Part shown: in pieces, positions 9,146 to 17,873 of the stretch
Position numbering within the stretch: position 1 is the first letter of the stretch
How the letters are laid out: each line of letters begins with the position of its first letter
Source: Marinobacter salexigens
GTDB taxonomy: Bacteria; Pseudomonadota; Gammaproteobacteria; Pseudomonadales; Oleiphilaceae
NCBI RefSeq assembly: GCF_018860765.1
Contig: NZ_JAHKPV010000018.1
Location: 124,489-188,488, forward strand
DNA: 64,000 nt
Direction: 5' to 3'
The notes under the pieces: model-generated
Seen by the model: the letters and a program-made list of their open reading frames with translations, nothing else
What the model was told of the DNA's origin: nothing
The model's database searches: none
Translations under genes and position numbers: made by a program

Positions 9146-9702
9146 GGGTGTCTGGCCCTCCATGCGCGCTTACCCCAAACGACAATATAGTGCCCGCCAC
9201 TGAAGACCGTTGAAACTGCGACCAACCAAATTCCAATATTCAACCATATCGGCTGCACCGGCAAACCGGCCAAAATAACAATAATGCCCAAAATGACAAC
9301 AATCTGAACCAGCGTATTCAACTTGCCTGGTATGCTCGGCTCCATTTCGAAACGGCCGATACTGTAATGGTAAACCAGCGCACCTCCCACAATAAGAAGG
9401 TCTCGACCGACGATCAGTGCAAACAGCCACAGAGGTAAAACCGAGGTATAGGTCAGCACCAAATAGGCTGTAATCAGTAGCGCTTTATCGGCCAGTGGAT
9501 CAACCACAGCACCGAAACGGGAGCGCCAATTAAAATGCCGCGCAAGAAAACCATCAAGACCATCTGTTACCGAGGCCACAGCAAAAATGAGCAAAGCGAG
9601 GCGGTACTCCTGCACCAGCAGCGCTCTGGCAAAGGGAGCTATCAATAGAATGCGCACAAACGTCAGAGCATTGGGTATCCAGCGCCAGGCGTGTGACCTC
9701 AC
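9142..9702 (-). CDS. CDP-alcohol phosphatidyltransferase, cardiolipin-synthase-like
   Basis: Integral membrane enzyme of 186 residues with several hydrophobic helices. It has the family signature DGLDGFLAR followed by FGAVVDPLAD, giving the four metal-binding aspartates D47, D50, D68 and D72. Members join a CDP-activated lipid to an alcohol. The gene could be annotated as pgsA-like, but after the signature the sequence reads YLVLTY, then ALIVGRDLLIVGGA and PGKLNTLVQI. From memory this fits the mitochondrial/eukaryotic-type cardiolipin synthases (PLADK, SLTY, GRDVLLISGA, SKVNTAVQL) better than PgsA, which has AREIIISALR there. The substrate is therefore an inference. It overlaps hda and is probably cotranscribed with it. 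Confidence 0.8.
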   Translation of the reverse strand: MRSHAWRWIPNALTFVRILLIAPFARALLVQEYRLALLIFAVASVTDGLDGFLARHFNWRSRFGAVVDPLADKALLITAYLVLTYTSVLPLWLFALIVGRDLLIVGGALVYHYSIGRFEMEPSIPGKLNTLVQIVVILGIIVILAGLPVQPIWLNIGIWLVAVSTVFSGGHYIVVWGKRAWRARHP

Positions 9703-9723
9703 TCAATTGCCTCCAGTATCGGC

Positions 9724-11058
9724 TTACTGCCCGCCATTATTTCCGATAGCTGGCACGGGTTGCCAGCGGTAGTATAGAACCTGATAAAGCGACTCGAACG
9801 CCTGCTCGGCCTCTTCTTCGTCTACGGGCGAGGGTTGGTAGCTAAACATAGTCTGCTCAGACGACTCCTTTTCCAACTTACCTTCCGGAATTGCTTCTTG
9901 CTGATTCTCGTTAGAATCAAGTTGTGTCGGTTTTGCCGAAGCGGCTGCTGACGACGGGAGTGATGACGAGCGAGCCGCTTGGCTTTCCTGTGATCCGCCT
10001 TCAACGGGCACAAACCGAGAATCCAGAGCAATATACTCTCTAAGCTGATCAAGCTCACCGGAAAAGCCAACTCTTAGTGTTAACTGCTCGCCCTTAACCC
10101 GGGATGCACCTACATTTTCAACTGGGGTTAAGCCCTCCAGAACTTGAGTGGCTTTGCCGTAGTCTGTAACGGTCTTAACACCGCGCAATACGATTTCCAC
10201 CTGAGGTAGCTCCCCAACCTCACCGGCTGCGACAGCATATCGGTTGGCGTACAGCTCCGCCCAACGATCAACCAATGCCTCTGCAAGAGCTTCCCGCGTG
10301 TCAGCGCTAACCGACTCTTCGCTGCTATTGAGCTTTGCACCTTCAAATACCCAGCCTGCACGCCACTGATTGCCTGAGCGGTTAACACGAACCAGTGCAA
10401 GCACGTCATGCTCTACGCCCTCAGACGCTTTGAGAACGCGCCCGGTGAACTGCCCCCATATATCCGACAACAACTCTCTATTACCACTAAACCCCGCAGG
10501 AGGCAGGGCTACGGGGAGCCCACGCTCCTGAGCAGCGCGAGCAAATGCTGCCGACCAAACACCCGTTTCGGCAGAATTGGCTTGGTCTTCGCCAGCACCT
10601 GTTACCAGTTTGCGAACACCACGGTCTTCGACCGCCACCCAAGCGAGGGTTAAGGGTCGGTTGGCACCCCACACGGGAGCGTTGACTGATGCCAAAGCCC
10701 GATTAACGCCTACAGCACCAAACGCCATACTGAGGCGGCTTTCACCACTTGTGCCCCGAAGTATCTGATAGGACAGCAACAAGGATTCCGCATCTGCCAG
10801 CAGAGCGTCTACACCATCAAGCGCAAGTACCTCACGGGTGCCGGAAATCCTCACAAAAACCCGGGCCAAACCATCAGCGTAACCTTGGGTAAGAGCGGCT
10901 TGCCCGGAGCCAGACACAGGAACTTCGACTGAATAGAGCCCTGAGACTGTTACAGCAGTGGCAGACGTGGGCGTGAAAGCCAGTATGAGCGTACAAAAAA
11001 CACCAAGCCATAGGGCTCGCAATGGTTTAAAAAACCGGATCTGGTCTGTTACTGGCAT
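9724..11058 (-). CDS. DUF2066 exported protein
   Basis: Protein of about 444 residues with an N-terminal signal peptide (hydrophobic stretch ALWLGVFCTLILAF, likely cleavage after SATA). It belongs to the DUF2066 family, which in Pseudomonas and Marinobacter is encoded beside purM in divergent orientation, as here. The C terminus is low-complexity, Ser/Ala- then Gln/Glu-rich. No function is known. The ATG at 11056-11058 is chosen because AGGGTG lies just upstream; the ATG seven codons earlier has no ribosome site. It stands 22 bases upstream of the phosphatidyltransferase gene on the same strand. Confidence 0.82.
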   Translation of the reverse strand: MPVTDQIRFFKPLRALWLGVFCTLILAFTPTSATAVTVSGLYSVEVPVSGSGQAALTQGYADGLARVFVRISGTREVLALDGVDALLADAESLLLSYQILRGTSGESRLSMAFGAVGVNRALASVNAPVWGANRPLTLAWVAVEDRGVRKLVTGAGEDQANSAETGVWSAAFARAAQERGLPVALPPAGFSGNRELLSDIWGQFTGRVLKASEGVEHDVLALVRVNRSGNQWRAGWVFEGAKLNSSEESVSADTREALAEALVDRWAELYANRYAVAAGEVGELPQVEIVLRGVKTVTDYGKATQVLEGLTPVENVGASRVKGEQLTLRVGFSGELDQLREYIALDSRFVPVEGGSQESQAARSSSLPSSAAASAKPTQLDSNENQQEAIPEGKLEKESSEQTMFSYQPSPVDEEEAEQAFESLYQVLYYRWQPVPAIGNNGGQ

Positions 11059-11164
11059 GAAACACCCTGCAGTTCGCATGAATGGCGCATAGGATACACC
11101 ATGCCCCTATTCCTGAGTAGCCAGCCGGGGTTTCCGAAATGCAATCTTGCTTGCGCGAAAACGG

Positions 11165-11182
11165 CCGGATTCAAGAATCCGG
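11165..11182. promoter_or_regulatory. Palindrome between DUF2066 and purM
   Basis: CCGGATTC and GAATCCGG form perfect 8-bp arms around AA. The loop is too short for a comfortable hairpin, so a dimeric protein's operator is as likely as an RNA structure. It lies in the divergent region, about 90 bp before purM. It does not match the E. coli PurR box. Confidence 0.45.
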
Positions 11183-11270
11183 AGCGGCGCAAGGCTTTTG
11201 CACTTGGAGCCCTACACTGCACCTGCTAAAATCCGCCGCCTGACCCATTGCCCAACGGTTTAAGAACACC

Positions 11271-12335
11271 ATGAGCGAACAGAAGCCTTCCCTGACCTAC
11301 CGCGATGCTGGCGTTGATATTGACGCCGGCAATGAACTTGTCAGCCGTATCAAGGAAACCGCCGCCCGCACGCGGCGACCCGAGGTTCTGGGAGGGCTTG
11401 GCGGGTTTGGTGCCATGGTCGCGATCCCTTCCGGGTATAAAGAGCCGGTTATGGTTTCTGGCACTGATGGCGTGGGCACCAAGTTGCGATTGGCGATGCA
11501 GCTTGAAAAGCACGACAGCATTGGCATTGATCTCGTTGCGATGTGCGTTAACGATCTTATTGTTGGTGGTGCAGAGCCGCTATTTTTCCTCGATTACTAC
11601 GCTACCGGAAAGCTCAATGTTGATATAGCTGCAAACGTGGTTGCAGGAATTGGCCGAGGCTGTGAGTTGGCTGGCTGCGCGTTGGTGGGTGGTGAAACCG
11701 CCGAAATGCCCGGGATGTACGAGGGTGACGATTACGATCTTGCCGGTTTCTGCGTAGGTATCGCAGAGCGCAGCGAAATCATCGACGGCAGCAACGTTCA
11801 AGCAGGAGACGTGCTGCTCGCACTAGAATCTTCAGGCCCCCACTCCAACGGATACTCGCTGATCCGGAAGATTCTTGAAGTCAGCGAAGCCGACTTAGAT
11901 CAACCAATCGGCGATACAACACTTGCGAATGCGCTGATGGCTCCTACACGCATCTACGTAAAAAGCCTGTTGCAACTTATTCGCGAAGTGGATGTAAACG
12001 CTCTTTCACACATCACTGGTGGTGGTTTGCCGGAGAACATCCCCAGAGTTCTGCCCAAGGGCGTAGTTGCAGCCATCGACACCGAAAGCTGGAAACTCCC
12101 CCCCGTATTTCAGTGGCTGAAAGACGCAGGCGGTGTTGCCAGTGAAGAAATGTACCGCACCTTTAACTGCGGAATTGGCATGATCATCTGTGTTCCCGAA
12201 AGCCAGAAAAGTTTGGCGATGGACACCTTGAAGGCCTTGGGTGAGAAAGCTTGGCAGGTAGGCATTATCGAGCGCGCTGAGGATTCCGAAAAAGATGCAG
12301 TGGTGCGTTATGCACCGGGGCTTTTGGCAGAATGA
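11271..12335 (+). CDS. purM: Phosphoribosylformylglycinamidine cyclo-ligase
   Basis: AIR synthetase, fifth step of de novo purine synthesis: closes the imidazole ring of FGAM using ATP. It has 354 residues, normal length. Family segments are [39 protein letters not shown] (nucleotide/substrate loop), [48 protein letters not shown] and [13 protein letters not shown]. The purN start codon overlaps the purM stop as ATGA, so the pair is translationally coupled. Confidence 0.98.
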   Translation: MSEQKPSLTYRDAGVDIDAGNELVSRIKETAARTRRPEVLGGLGGFGAMVAIPSGYKEPVMVSGTDGVGTKLRLAMQLEKHDSIGIDLVAMCVNDLIVGGAEPLFFLDYYATGKLNVDIAANVVAGIGRGCELAGCALVGGETAEMPGMYEGDDYDLAGFCVGIAERSEIIDGSNVQAGDVLLALESSGPHSNGYSLIRKILEVSEADLDQPIGDTTLANALMAPTRIYVKSLLQLIREVDVNALSHITGGGLPENIPRVLPKGVVAAIDTESWKLPPVFQWLKDAGGVASEEMYRTFNCGIGMIICVPESQKSLAMDTLKALGEKAWQVGIIERAEDSEKDAVVRYAPGLLAE

Positions 12336-12994
12336 AGGCAGATCAACCCGCCCTGCCCAAAATTCTCGTCCTTGCCTCTGGCAGCGGAACCAACTTTCAG
12401 GCTCTTTTGGACGCAAGTCGCGGGCGGGATTTCCCCGGCCAAATTGTTGCTCTGGGCTGCAATCAGCCAAAAGCGTTTGCACTCGAGCGGGCCGCACAAG
12501 CCAACGTGGAAACCTTTGTGGTCAACCACAAGGAGTTCGGCTCTCGGGAAGAATTCGATGCCGCGCTTATGGCTCACATTCTCCGCTACAACCCGGATCT
12601 CATTGTGTTGGCGGGTTTCATGCGAATCCTGACCACAGATTTTGTCAGGGCATTCCGTGGCAAGCTGGTGAATATTCACCCCTCGCTGCTGCCGAAGTAT
12701 ACAGGCCTCAATACGCATCAAAGAGCACTGGATGCTGGCGACGCTGTTCATGGCGTCTCGATTCACTTCGTTACCGAAGAGCTTGATGGCGGGCCGGTTA
12801 TCGCGCAGGCAGAAGTGACCGTTACTGCAGAAGACACCTGCGAAACACTCGCGGAAAAGGTGCAACAAAAAGAACACCTGCTCTACCCGATTGTTGTTCG
12901 CTGGTTCTGCGAAGGCAGAATCCAACTGGGCGATGAACAGGTGCTGTTTGATGGGCAAGCTATTGAAACACCCATGCGCCTCACGGACAACTGA
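12332..12994 (+). CDS. purN: Phosphoribosylglycinamide formyltransferase 1
   Basis: Transfers a formyl group from 10-formyl-tetrahydrofolate to GAR, third step of purine synthesis. 220 residues. Visible are [15 protein letters not shown] (phosphate loop), the catalytic block [20 protein letters not shown] with the key Asn and His, and [19 protein letters not shown] with the catalytic Asp. The start overlaps the purM stop by four bases. The last codons form the left arm of a hairpin at 12975-13000. Confidence 0.97.
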   Translation: MKADQPALPKILVLASGSGTNFQALLDASRGRDFPGQIVALGCNQPKAFALERAAQANVETFVVNHKEFGSREEFDAALMAHILRYNPDLIVLAGFMRILTTDFVRAFRGKLVNIHPSLLPKYTGLNTHQRALDAGDAVHGVSIHFVTEELDGGPVIAQAEVTVTAEDTCETLAEKVQQKEHLLYPIVVRWFCEGRIQLGDEQVLFDGQAIETPMRLTDN

Positions 12995-13000
12995 GGCGCA
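12975..13000 (+). terminator. Hairpin spanning the purN stop codon
   Basis: TGCGCCTCA and TGAGGCGCA are perfect 9-bp arms around an 8-base loop, and the purN stop TGA begins the right arm. No run of T follows (CCTTAACAG), so it is either a weak terminator or a 3'-end stabilising or attenuating structure ahead of the DUF3108 gene. Confidence 0.5.
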
Positions 13001-13078
13001 CCTTAACAGACTGTCACTAGGCAACACTCTCTGACCCGCTAAACTTCCAATCTACATGAAGGATTCGAGGTCAACGAA

Positions 13079-13834
13079 ATGTTTGCAGCTAAACGGACTG
13101 TTCCCGTCCTCTTAAAGAGGGGGCGGGTTACCATCGCCAGCCTTATGTGCATGCTGGCATTAGCACTGAGTGCGGCCGCACGCGCGGAACCAGCTCCCGA
13201 TCTCTTCCCCTTCGAAGTTAGCTATGACGCCTCCATGGAAAAGGGGCTCTCGCTCAATGGCAGCGCTAGACGCATACTCACATCCCAAGGCAATGACGTA
13301 TGGCTGTACCGAACCGAGGTGAAGTCTTTCATCGCCGACCTCGACGAATCGCTAACCCTAAAATGGGAAGAGGGTCAGGTAACCCCCTTGAAATATCGAT
13401 ACAGCCTATCCGGTTTTCTTATCAAAGATAGAAAACAGTCTATCGATTTCGACTGGGAAGCTGGCATCGCTACGGGTAAATATAAAGACAAAGATTTCGA
13501 GGTGGAACTTGAGAAAGGCACGCTCGACCCACTAGGCTTTCAGGTGCAACTGCATCAGGACATTTTGAACGGCAAAAGGGAGATGGAATATCAGGTTCTG
13601 GACCGCGGCAAAATAGATAGCGAACGCTTTGCCGTCATAAACGACGATGCCTCTCTTTCCGATGACAGCCAATCCTCACTTCTTAAAGCCGAAAAGGTTC
13701 GCGAAGACTCAAAGCGGGAAACCCTGATGTGGTTTGACCCCGATAAAAACTTTGTACTGGTTCGCCTCCTTCAGGTTGAGCCCGATGGCAGCGAGTACAA
13801 ATTGGAGTTGAAGAACGTGGGTTTGGGAGGTTAA
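13079..13834 (+). CDS. DUF3108 exported protein
   Basis: Protein of 251 residues with a signal peptide (hydrophobic core MCMLALALSAAARA, cleavage after ARA). The rest is beta-rich and matches the DUF3108 family in layout: an early FPFEVSYDAS strand, DPLGFQVQLHQD in the middle, and the ending FVLVRLLQVEPDGSEYKLEL. The family is periplasmic and often encoded after purMN; its function is unknown, and a beta-barrel or lipid-binding role would be a guess. Its 3' end overlaps that of the convergent avtA gene by 4 bases, with no terminator between. Confidence 0.82.
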   Translation: MFAAKRTVPVLLKRGRVTIASLMCMLALALSAAARAEPAPDLFPFEVSYDASMEKGLSLNGSARRILTSQGNDVWLYRTEVKSFIADLDESLTLKWEEGQVTPLKYRYSLSGFLIKDRKQSIDFDWEAGIATGKYKDKDFEVELEKGTLDPLGFQVQLHQDILNGKREMEYQVLDRGKIDSERFAVINDDASLSDDSQSSLLKAEKVREDSKRETLMWFDPDKNFVLVRLLQVEPDGSEYKLELKNVGLGG

Positions 13835-15108
13835 ACCTCCCGGTCTGCCTCAGCCCAAACGGCCTTAACTTCATCGGCAATAATTTGCAGTCCTTGAGCT
13901 ACGCGCCCGTCGTCCTGTGAATAAGTTACGCGCAGGCACTCATCACGATGTTTCCATCCATCCTCGGGTAACCCCGGAAAGAAATAGTGGCCTGACACAA
14001 CCAACACGCCACGAGCTTTCAAGCGTTGATAAAGCTCAAGGCTAGTAATGGGCAAATCTGGGAACCACAACCACAGGAACATGGCGCCTTCTGGCTTGTG
14101 AACATACCAGCGGCAACTGTCTTCGCCCATAGCGTCTCGAAACGCCGCCACAGCCCGCTGCATTTTCCGCTTATAAAACGGACACACCACTTCTCGGCTC
14201 AGGGACAAAATTTCGCCGGAGCGAACAAGCGGTTCAGCTAGCATGGCACCAAAGCTGCCCGTGGCCAGATTCATGATGGCATTTATTCCAGACAAGGCTT
14301 TTATCACCGGTGCCGCAGCAATAACGATGCCCGTGCGGGCGGCGGGTAAGCCGAGTTTGGATAAGCTGAGGCACAAAATAATCTGTTCATTCCAGGTTGG
14401 CTTCGCATCCACAAACAACAAACTAGGGAAAGGCGTTCCGTAGGCACCATCAACGATTAGCGGTACGTCATGCTGCCGCGCCATTTCCTCCAAGCGCGCC
14501 ATCTCTTCGTCGGTAACCACATTCCCGGTCGGATTGGTTGGCCGGGATACACAGATGGCCCCGGTCTCCCCTGTTACCTCTACTGCATCGAAGTCCACCC
14601 GATATTTGAATTCGTGGGCATCGGTAAATGAGATATCTGGCTGCACTGCATGGAACAGGTCAGGCTCGATGCCCGCATCCGCATAGCCGATGTACTCCGG
14701 CGCCAGGGGCAAGAGTATGTGTTTGCGCTGGCCTTCGCCATAGTCGCCGCCAAACATATTAAACAGCATGAAGAAGGCCGCCTGACTGCCATTGGTAAGC
14801 GCGATATTCTCAGGCTTCAGATCCCAACCATATTCGCGGCTTAGCAGGTCGGCAAGCGAGGCAATAAACTGTTTTTCACCCTGAGGCGGATCATAAACAC
14901 CCACGAGCCGGCGAACATCACTTTCGCTGCGGCTCATATCTGCCAATATTTCTTGCACCCGAGCCTGAATCTCGGGGATATGTCCGGGGTTGCCGCCCCC
15001 CATCATGATCATGTCGTCACCGGAAGCCATGGCATTACCAAGATCATCCATCAGAGAGGTTATGCCAGCATCTGCGGTAAACTTTCGGCCAAACGTGGAG
15101 AGTTTCAT
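13831..15108 (-). CDS. avtA: Valine--pyruvate transaminase
   Basis: PLP-dependent fold-type I aminotransferase of 425 residues that exchanges amino groups between valine and pyruvate/alanine (transaminase C). Signature regions are MIMMGGGNPGHIPE, RLVGVYDPPQGEKQFI, SRPTNPTGNVVTDEE, LIVDGAYGTPFP, and SLSKLGLPAARTGI, in which the Lys binds PLP and an Arg contacts the cofactor phosphate. The GGGNPG start and the PEGAMFLWLW segment fit AvtA rather than aspartate aminotransferases. Confidence 0.9.
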   Translation of the reverse strand: MKLSTFGRKFTADAGITSLMDDLGNAMASGDDMIMMGGGNPGHIPEIQARVQEILADMSRSESDVRRLVGVYDPPQGEKQFIASLADLLSREYGWDLKPENIALTNGSQAAFFMLFNMFGGDYGEGQRKHILLPLAPEYIGYADAGIEPDLFHAVQPDISFTDAHEFKYRVDFDAVEVTGETGAICVSRPTNPTGNVVTDEEMARLEEMARQHDVPLIVDGAYGTPFPSLLFVDAKPTWNEQIILCLSLSKLGLPAARTGIVIAAAPVIKALSGINAIMNLATGSFGAMLAEPLVRSGEILSLSREVVCPFYKRKMQRAVAAFRDAMGEDSCRWYVHKPEGAMFLWLWFPDLPITSLELYQRLKARGVLVVSGHYFFPGLPEDGWKHRDECLRVTYSQDDGRVAQGLQIIADEVKAVWAEADREV

Positions 15109-15180
15109 GAGCTCACATCCATAAGGTCAAAGCTGAATAATTAACGGGGCTGCGAGGTTGCACTACATGGCTGGGGCGCT

Positions 15181-15780
15181 TTAATCACCCAGCGAGATAC
15201 CGAGATTACTGACGCCTTCGTTTGCCGCATTTACTCGGATTTCTTCAATAAATTGCTCCACTGGTGTGCGCTGGCGTTTCAGTGCCAATACGAGATCACG
15301 CTGGAAGGCTTTGTCTTCTTTCATCAAGGGGTGTGAGTCCAGCACGCGAACCAACTCATCTTCTTCAAGCCCCTCACCTTCCGACAGTTCAATAAAGCTC
15401 ATAACGGTGCTTGTCGCCAACTGCGATGCTTCTGTTGCTCGATGCTTCGAGGGGTTCAGACGGTTAAGGAGCGCCTGCTCCAAAAGCTGACAAAAATCGA
15501 ACGCGGGGTATACGCCGTAGGCGTCATAGGCCTCTACATCAGGAGACAAAGCTTCGAGCTTTACCAACAGTTGTGGGATAGCGGTTTCTGCTACATCCTC
15601 TTGAAGCGAGCCCCAGGCCAGCTCCAGAATTTGGTGCATCTTTCCGCCGGTTTTCAGGCCTACGGCTTCCGCAAACAGTGCATAATTCGGGAATGAGCGC
15701 TCGGCAAGTGCCAATAGGAAAGCGCATTCGCGCCATCCCTGCAGCTGGGAAACCGCTTTGAGAAACTGGTTGGCGTTCAT
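15181..15780 (-). CDS. YjaG family (DUF416) protein
   Basis: Cytoplasmic, mostly helical protein of 199 residues resembling E. coli YjaG, which is also about 196 residues. Shared features are an early [15 protein letters not shown], the central [18 protein letters not shown], and the C-terminal [12 protein letters not shown]. The family has no assigned function. The start overlaps the dcd stop by 4 bases (ATGA), so the two are cotranscribed. Confidence 0.8.
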   Translation of the reverse strand: MNANQFLKAVSQLQGWRECAFLLALAERSFPNYALFAEAVGLKTGGKMHQILELAWGSLQEDVAETAIPQLLVKLEALSPDVEAYDAYGVYPAFDFCQLLEQALLNRLNPSKHRATEASQLATSTVMSFIELSEGEGLEEDELVRVLDSHPLMKEDKAFQRDLVLALKRQRTPVEQFIEEIRVNAANEGVSNLGISLGD

Positions 15781-16343
15781 GTTTTGGGTAGGGTCACGCC
15801 GGTTTGGCCAAAGTATTTGCCACCCCGATCCTTGTAGCTGGTTTCGCAGATTTCGTCAGACTCAAAGAAGAGCATCTGTGCGATACCTTCGTTTGCGTAG
15901 ATTTTTGCTGGTAGGTTTGTGGTGTTAGAAAACTCGAGTGTTACGTGCCCTTCCCACTCGGGTTCCAGCGGGGTAACGTTTACGATGATACCGCAGCGTG
16001 CGTAGGTGGATTTGCCCAGACATACGGTGAGTACGCTGCGGGGGATGCGAAAGTACTCGACGGTACGCGCTAGGGCAAAGGAGTTCGGCGGTATGATGCA
16101 GACGTCGCCGGTGAAGTCTACGAAGCTTTTTTCGTCGAAGTTTTTGGGGTCGACGGTTACGGAGTGTACGTTGGTGAAGATTTTGAATTCGTTGCTGCAA
16201 CGTACGTCGTAGCCGTAACTTGAGGTGCCGTAGGAGATGATTCGACCTTGTTCGGTTTCGCGGACCTGTCCGCTTTCGAAAGGTTCGATCATGCCGTGTT
16301 GTTCGGACATCCGGCGAATCCATTTATCGGCTTTGATGCTCAT
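15777..16343 (-). CDS. dcd: dCTP deaminase
   Basis: Deaminates dCTP to dUTP, the main route to dTTP precursors in many Gammaproteobacteria; homotrimer of the dUTPase fold. 188 residues. Visible are [57 protein letters not shown] with active-site residues, the catalytic Glu in HVTLEFSN, and [16 protein letters not shown]. The sequence is of the Pseudomonas type, which lacks the longer C terminus of E. coli Dcd. It overlaps the following yjaG-like gene by 4 bases. Confidence 0.97.
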   Translation of the reverse strand: MSIKADKWIRRMSEQHGMIEPFESGQVRETEQGRIISYGTSSYGYDVRCSNEFKIFTNVHSVTVDPKNFDEKSFVDFTGDVCIIPPNSFALARTVEYFRIPRSVLTVCLGKSTYARCGIIVNVTPLEPEWEGHVTLEFSNTTNLPAKIYANEGIAQMLFFESDEICETSYKDRGGKYFGQTGVTLPKT

Positions 16344-16449
16344 GGCGAAGTCTCGTATCCACTGGGAAAATTGGGGCGTAGTTTACCTGTTCAGTTTGGT
16401 TCTGTCGAAGCTTGGCGGTATGGCCTGAAGTCTTTTTGGTTTGGTGGCT

Positions 16450-16557
16450 GCAGTCACGGGAAAGGCGGTTCAAAAACCGCTTCGAGCACATCCCTGTGAG
16501 CTTGTCTCCGGCCTTCCCTGGCCTCCGACATTTTTGAACCGCCTTTCCCGCGCCTGC
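16450..16557. repeat. Structured repeat element, copy 1
   Basis: A perfect 20-bp inverted repeat (16457-16476 with 16531-16550, reading CGGGAAAGGCGGTTCAAAAA inward) extends outward to 27 bp with two mismatches. It encloses a 54-bp core (16477-16530). The reverse complement of this core matches the core of the element at 34065-34174 at 41 of 54 positions without gaps. The core contains the small hairpin CACATCCCTGTG (16487-16498). The element lies between apbC (downstream side) and dcd (upstream side), both on the minus strand. It has no run of T and no coding potential that I can support. Confidence 0.85.
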
Positions 16558-16632
16558 GATCAAATCAATGAGTTGCCTGCCGCGTCCATGAATTAGCCTA
16601 TGTGCAGCACGCCGTCCAACCCACGTCTTAAG

Positions 16633-17733
16633 TTACCGCGTCTTTACAGACACACTTGAAATCGCGCCGCTAAGATTCCGCTCCCTTGTCGATAATTCAG
16701 CACCAACCCGGCGAGCAATATCCCGGTAGCGCAGTGCCACTTCGGAATCCGGCACGGCAACCACTGTAGGTTTACCTCCATCGGTCTGTTCGCGGATGGT
16801 CATGTGCAGGGGCAACTGGCCCAGCAGGGTTGTTTCGTATTCATCGGCAATCCGCTCACCGCCGCCGTCGCCAAACAGGTGCTCTTCGTGGCCGCAGTTG
16901 CTGCAGATATGTACGCTCATGTTTTCTACAACGCCCAGCACCGGAATTTCAACTTTGCGGAACATTTCTATGCCGCGTTTACCGTCAAGCAACGCTATGT
17001 CCTGAGGAGTGGTGACGATGACTGCACCGGTAACCGGGACTTTCTGGGCTAGGGTGAGCTGGATGTCGCCGGTGCCGGGGGGCATGTCGACGATTAAGTA
17101 ATCGAGTTCATCCCAAAGGGTTTGCTGCAAGAGTTGCATAACCGCACCGCTGACCATAGGACCGCGCCATACCATGGGGGTTTTGTCGGTGGTTACGAAG
17201 GCCATGGACATGGTTTGGAGGCCGTGGGCTTCCATGGGCAGGAAGTATTTTTCTTCACGCACGCCGGGGCGTTTGCCTTCGGGGACACCGAGCATCATAC
17301 CTATGCTGGGGCCGTAAATATCGGCGTCGAGTACGCCTACACGGGCGCCTTCTGCTTGCAACGCAAGGGCGAGGTTGACGGCGGTTGTGGATTTTCCGAC
17401 GCCGCCTTTGCCGGAGGCAACTGCGATGATGTTTTTGACGCCGGGAACAGACGGCAGGTCTTTCTGGACTTTGTAGGCGTGTATTTTCTGGCCTACGTGT
17501 ACTTCGGCGACCTCAACGCCGTCGACGTTTTCCAGAGCATTAGTCACCAGCTGTTTAAGGCCACCTGCGATGCCTTTTGATGGGTATGGTAGCTCGACCA
17601 TCAGCGTTACTTTACCTGTCTCATCCGCCACCAGTGACTTTACGGCACCCAAGTCGTAAAGGTCTTTTTCTAGGTATGGGTCTCGGTATTCACGAACCGC
17701 CGCCTGCAGGGCCTGCTCTGAAATCTGTGTCAT
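16633..17733 (-). CDS. apbC: Iron-sulfur cluster carrier ATPase, Mrp/ApbC
   Basis: P-loop ATPase that binds and transfers 4Fe-4S clusters. Order of domains: N-terminal DUF59/MIP18 domain (residues about 1-85), then the deviant-Walker ATPase with VASGKGGVGKSTTAVNLAL, LDADIYGPSIGMMLG and DMPPGTGDIQLTLAQ, and finally the cluster-binding CxxC in HICSNCGHEEHLFG. The ATG at 17731-17733 is preceded by CCGGAGA; the longer frame upstream has no ribosome site. It is divergent from metG, the same arrangement as in Pseudomonas. Confidence 0.95.
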   Translation of the reverse strand: MTQISEQALQAAVREYRDPYLEKDLYDLGAVKSLVADETGKVTLMVELPYPSKGIAGGLKQLVTNALENVDGVEVAEVHVGQKIHAYKVQKDLPSVPGVKNIIAVASGKGGVGKSTTAVNLALALQAEGARVGVLDADIYGPSIGMMLGVPEGKRPGVREEKYFLPMEAHGLQTMSMAFVTTDKTPMVWRGPMVSGAVMQLLQQTLWDELDYLIVDMPPGTGDIQLTLAQKVPVTGAVIVTTPQDIALLDGKRGIEMFRKVEIPVLGVVENMSVHICSNCGHEEHLFGDGGGERIADEYETTLLGQLPLHMTIREQTDGGKPTVVAVPDSEVALRYRDIARRVGAELSTRERNLSGAISSVSVKTR

Positions 17734-17789
17734 CTGGCTCTCCGGAATAAGCTCATGCTGCTTTTTCAGCATGAAAACAGGTGTTTCGG

Positions 17790-17818
17790 GTGAAAAATAT
17801 CTGCTTGAAAGGTATCAT
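17790..17818 (+). promoter_or_regulatory. Probable sigma-70 promoter of metG
   Basis: GTGAAA (17790-17795) and TATCAT (17813-17818) are separated by 17 bases, matching 4/6 and 5/6 of the sigma-70 consensus. The -10 box ends 55 bases before the metG ATG. Between this and apbC sits a 7-bp hairpin, CATGCTG/CAGCATG (17754-17773), in the apbC leader. Confidence 0.45.
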
Positions 17819-17873
17819 CTGGGCCCGTTTCTGACCATACAACCCTTATTCTGATGAAAGGTTCGGACACACC

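Noticed and set aside
11187-11205. PurR box upstream of purM (GCGCAAGGCTTTTGCACT)
   Set aside because: It resembles the ACGCAAACGTTTGCGT box only loosely and PurR is not expected in this group.
12006-13027. Minus-strand frames of 163 and 239 codons across purM-purN
   Set aside because: Both purM and purN are unmistakable on the plus strand; the opposite frames show no family pattern or ribosome site.
16344-16632. Small protein gene or regulatory RNA filling the dcd-apbC gap
   Set aside because: Open frames there have no ribosome site and cross the inverted repeat; no promoter-terminator pair was visible.
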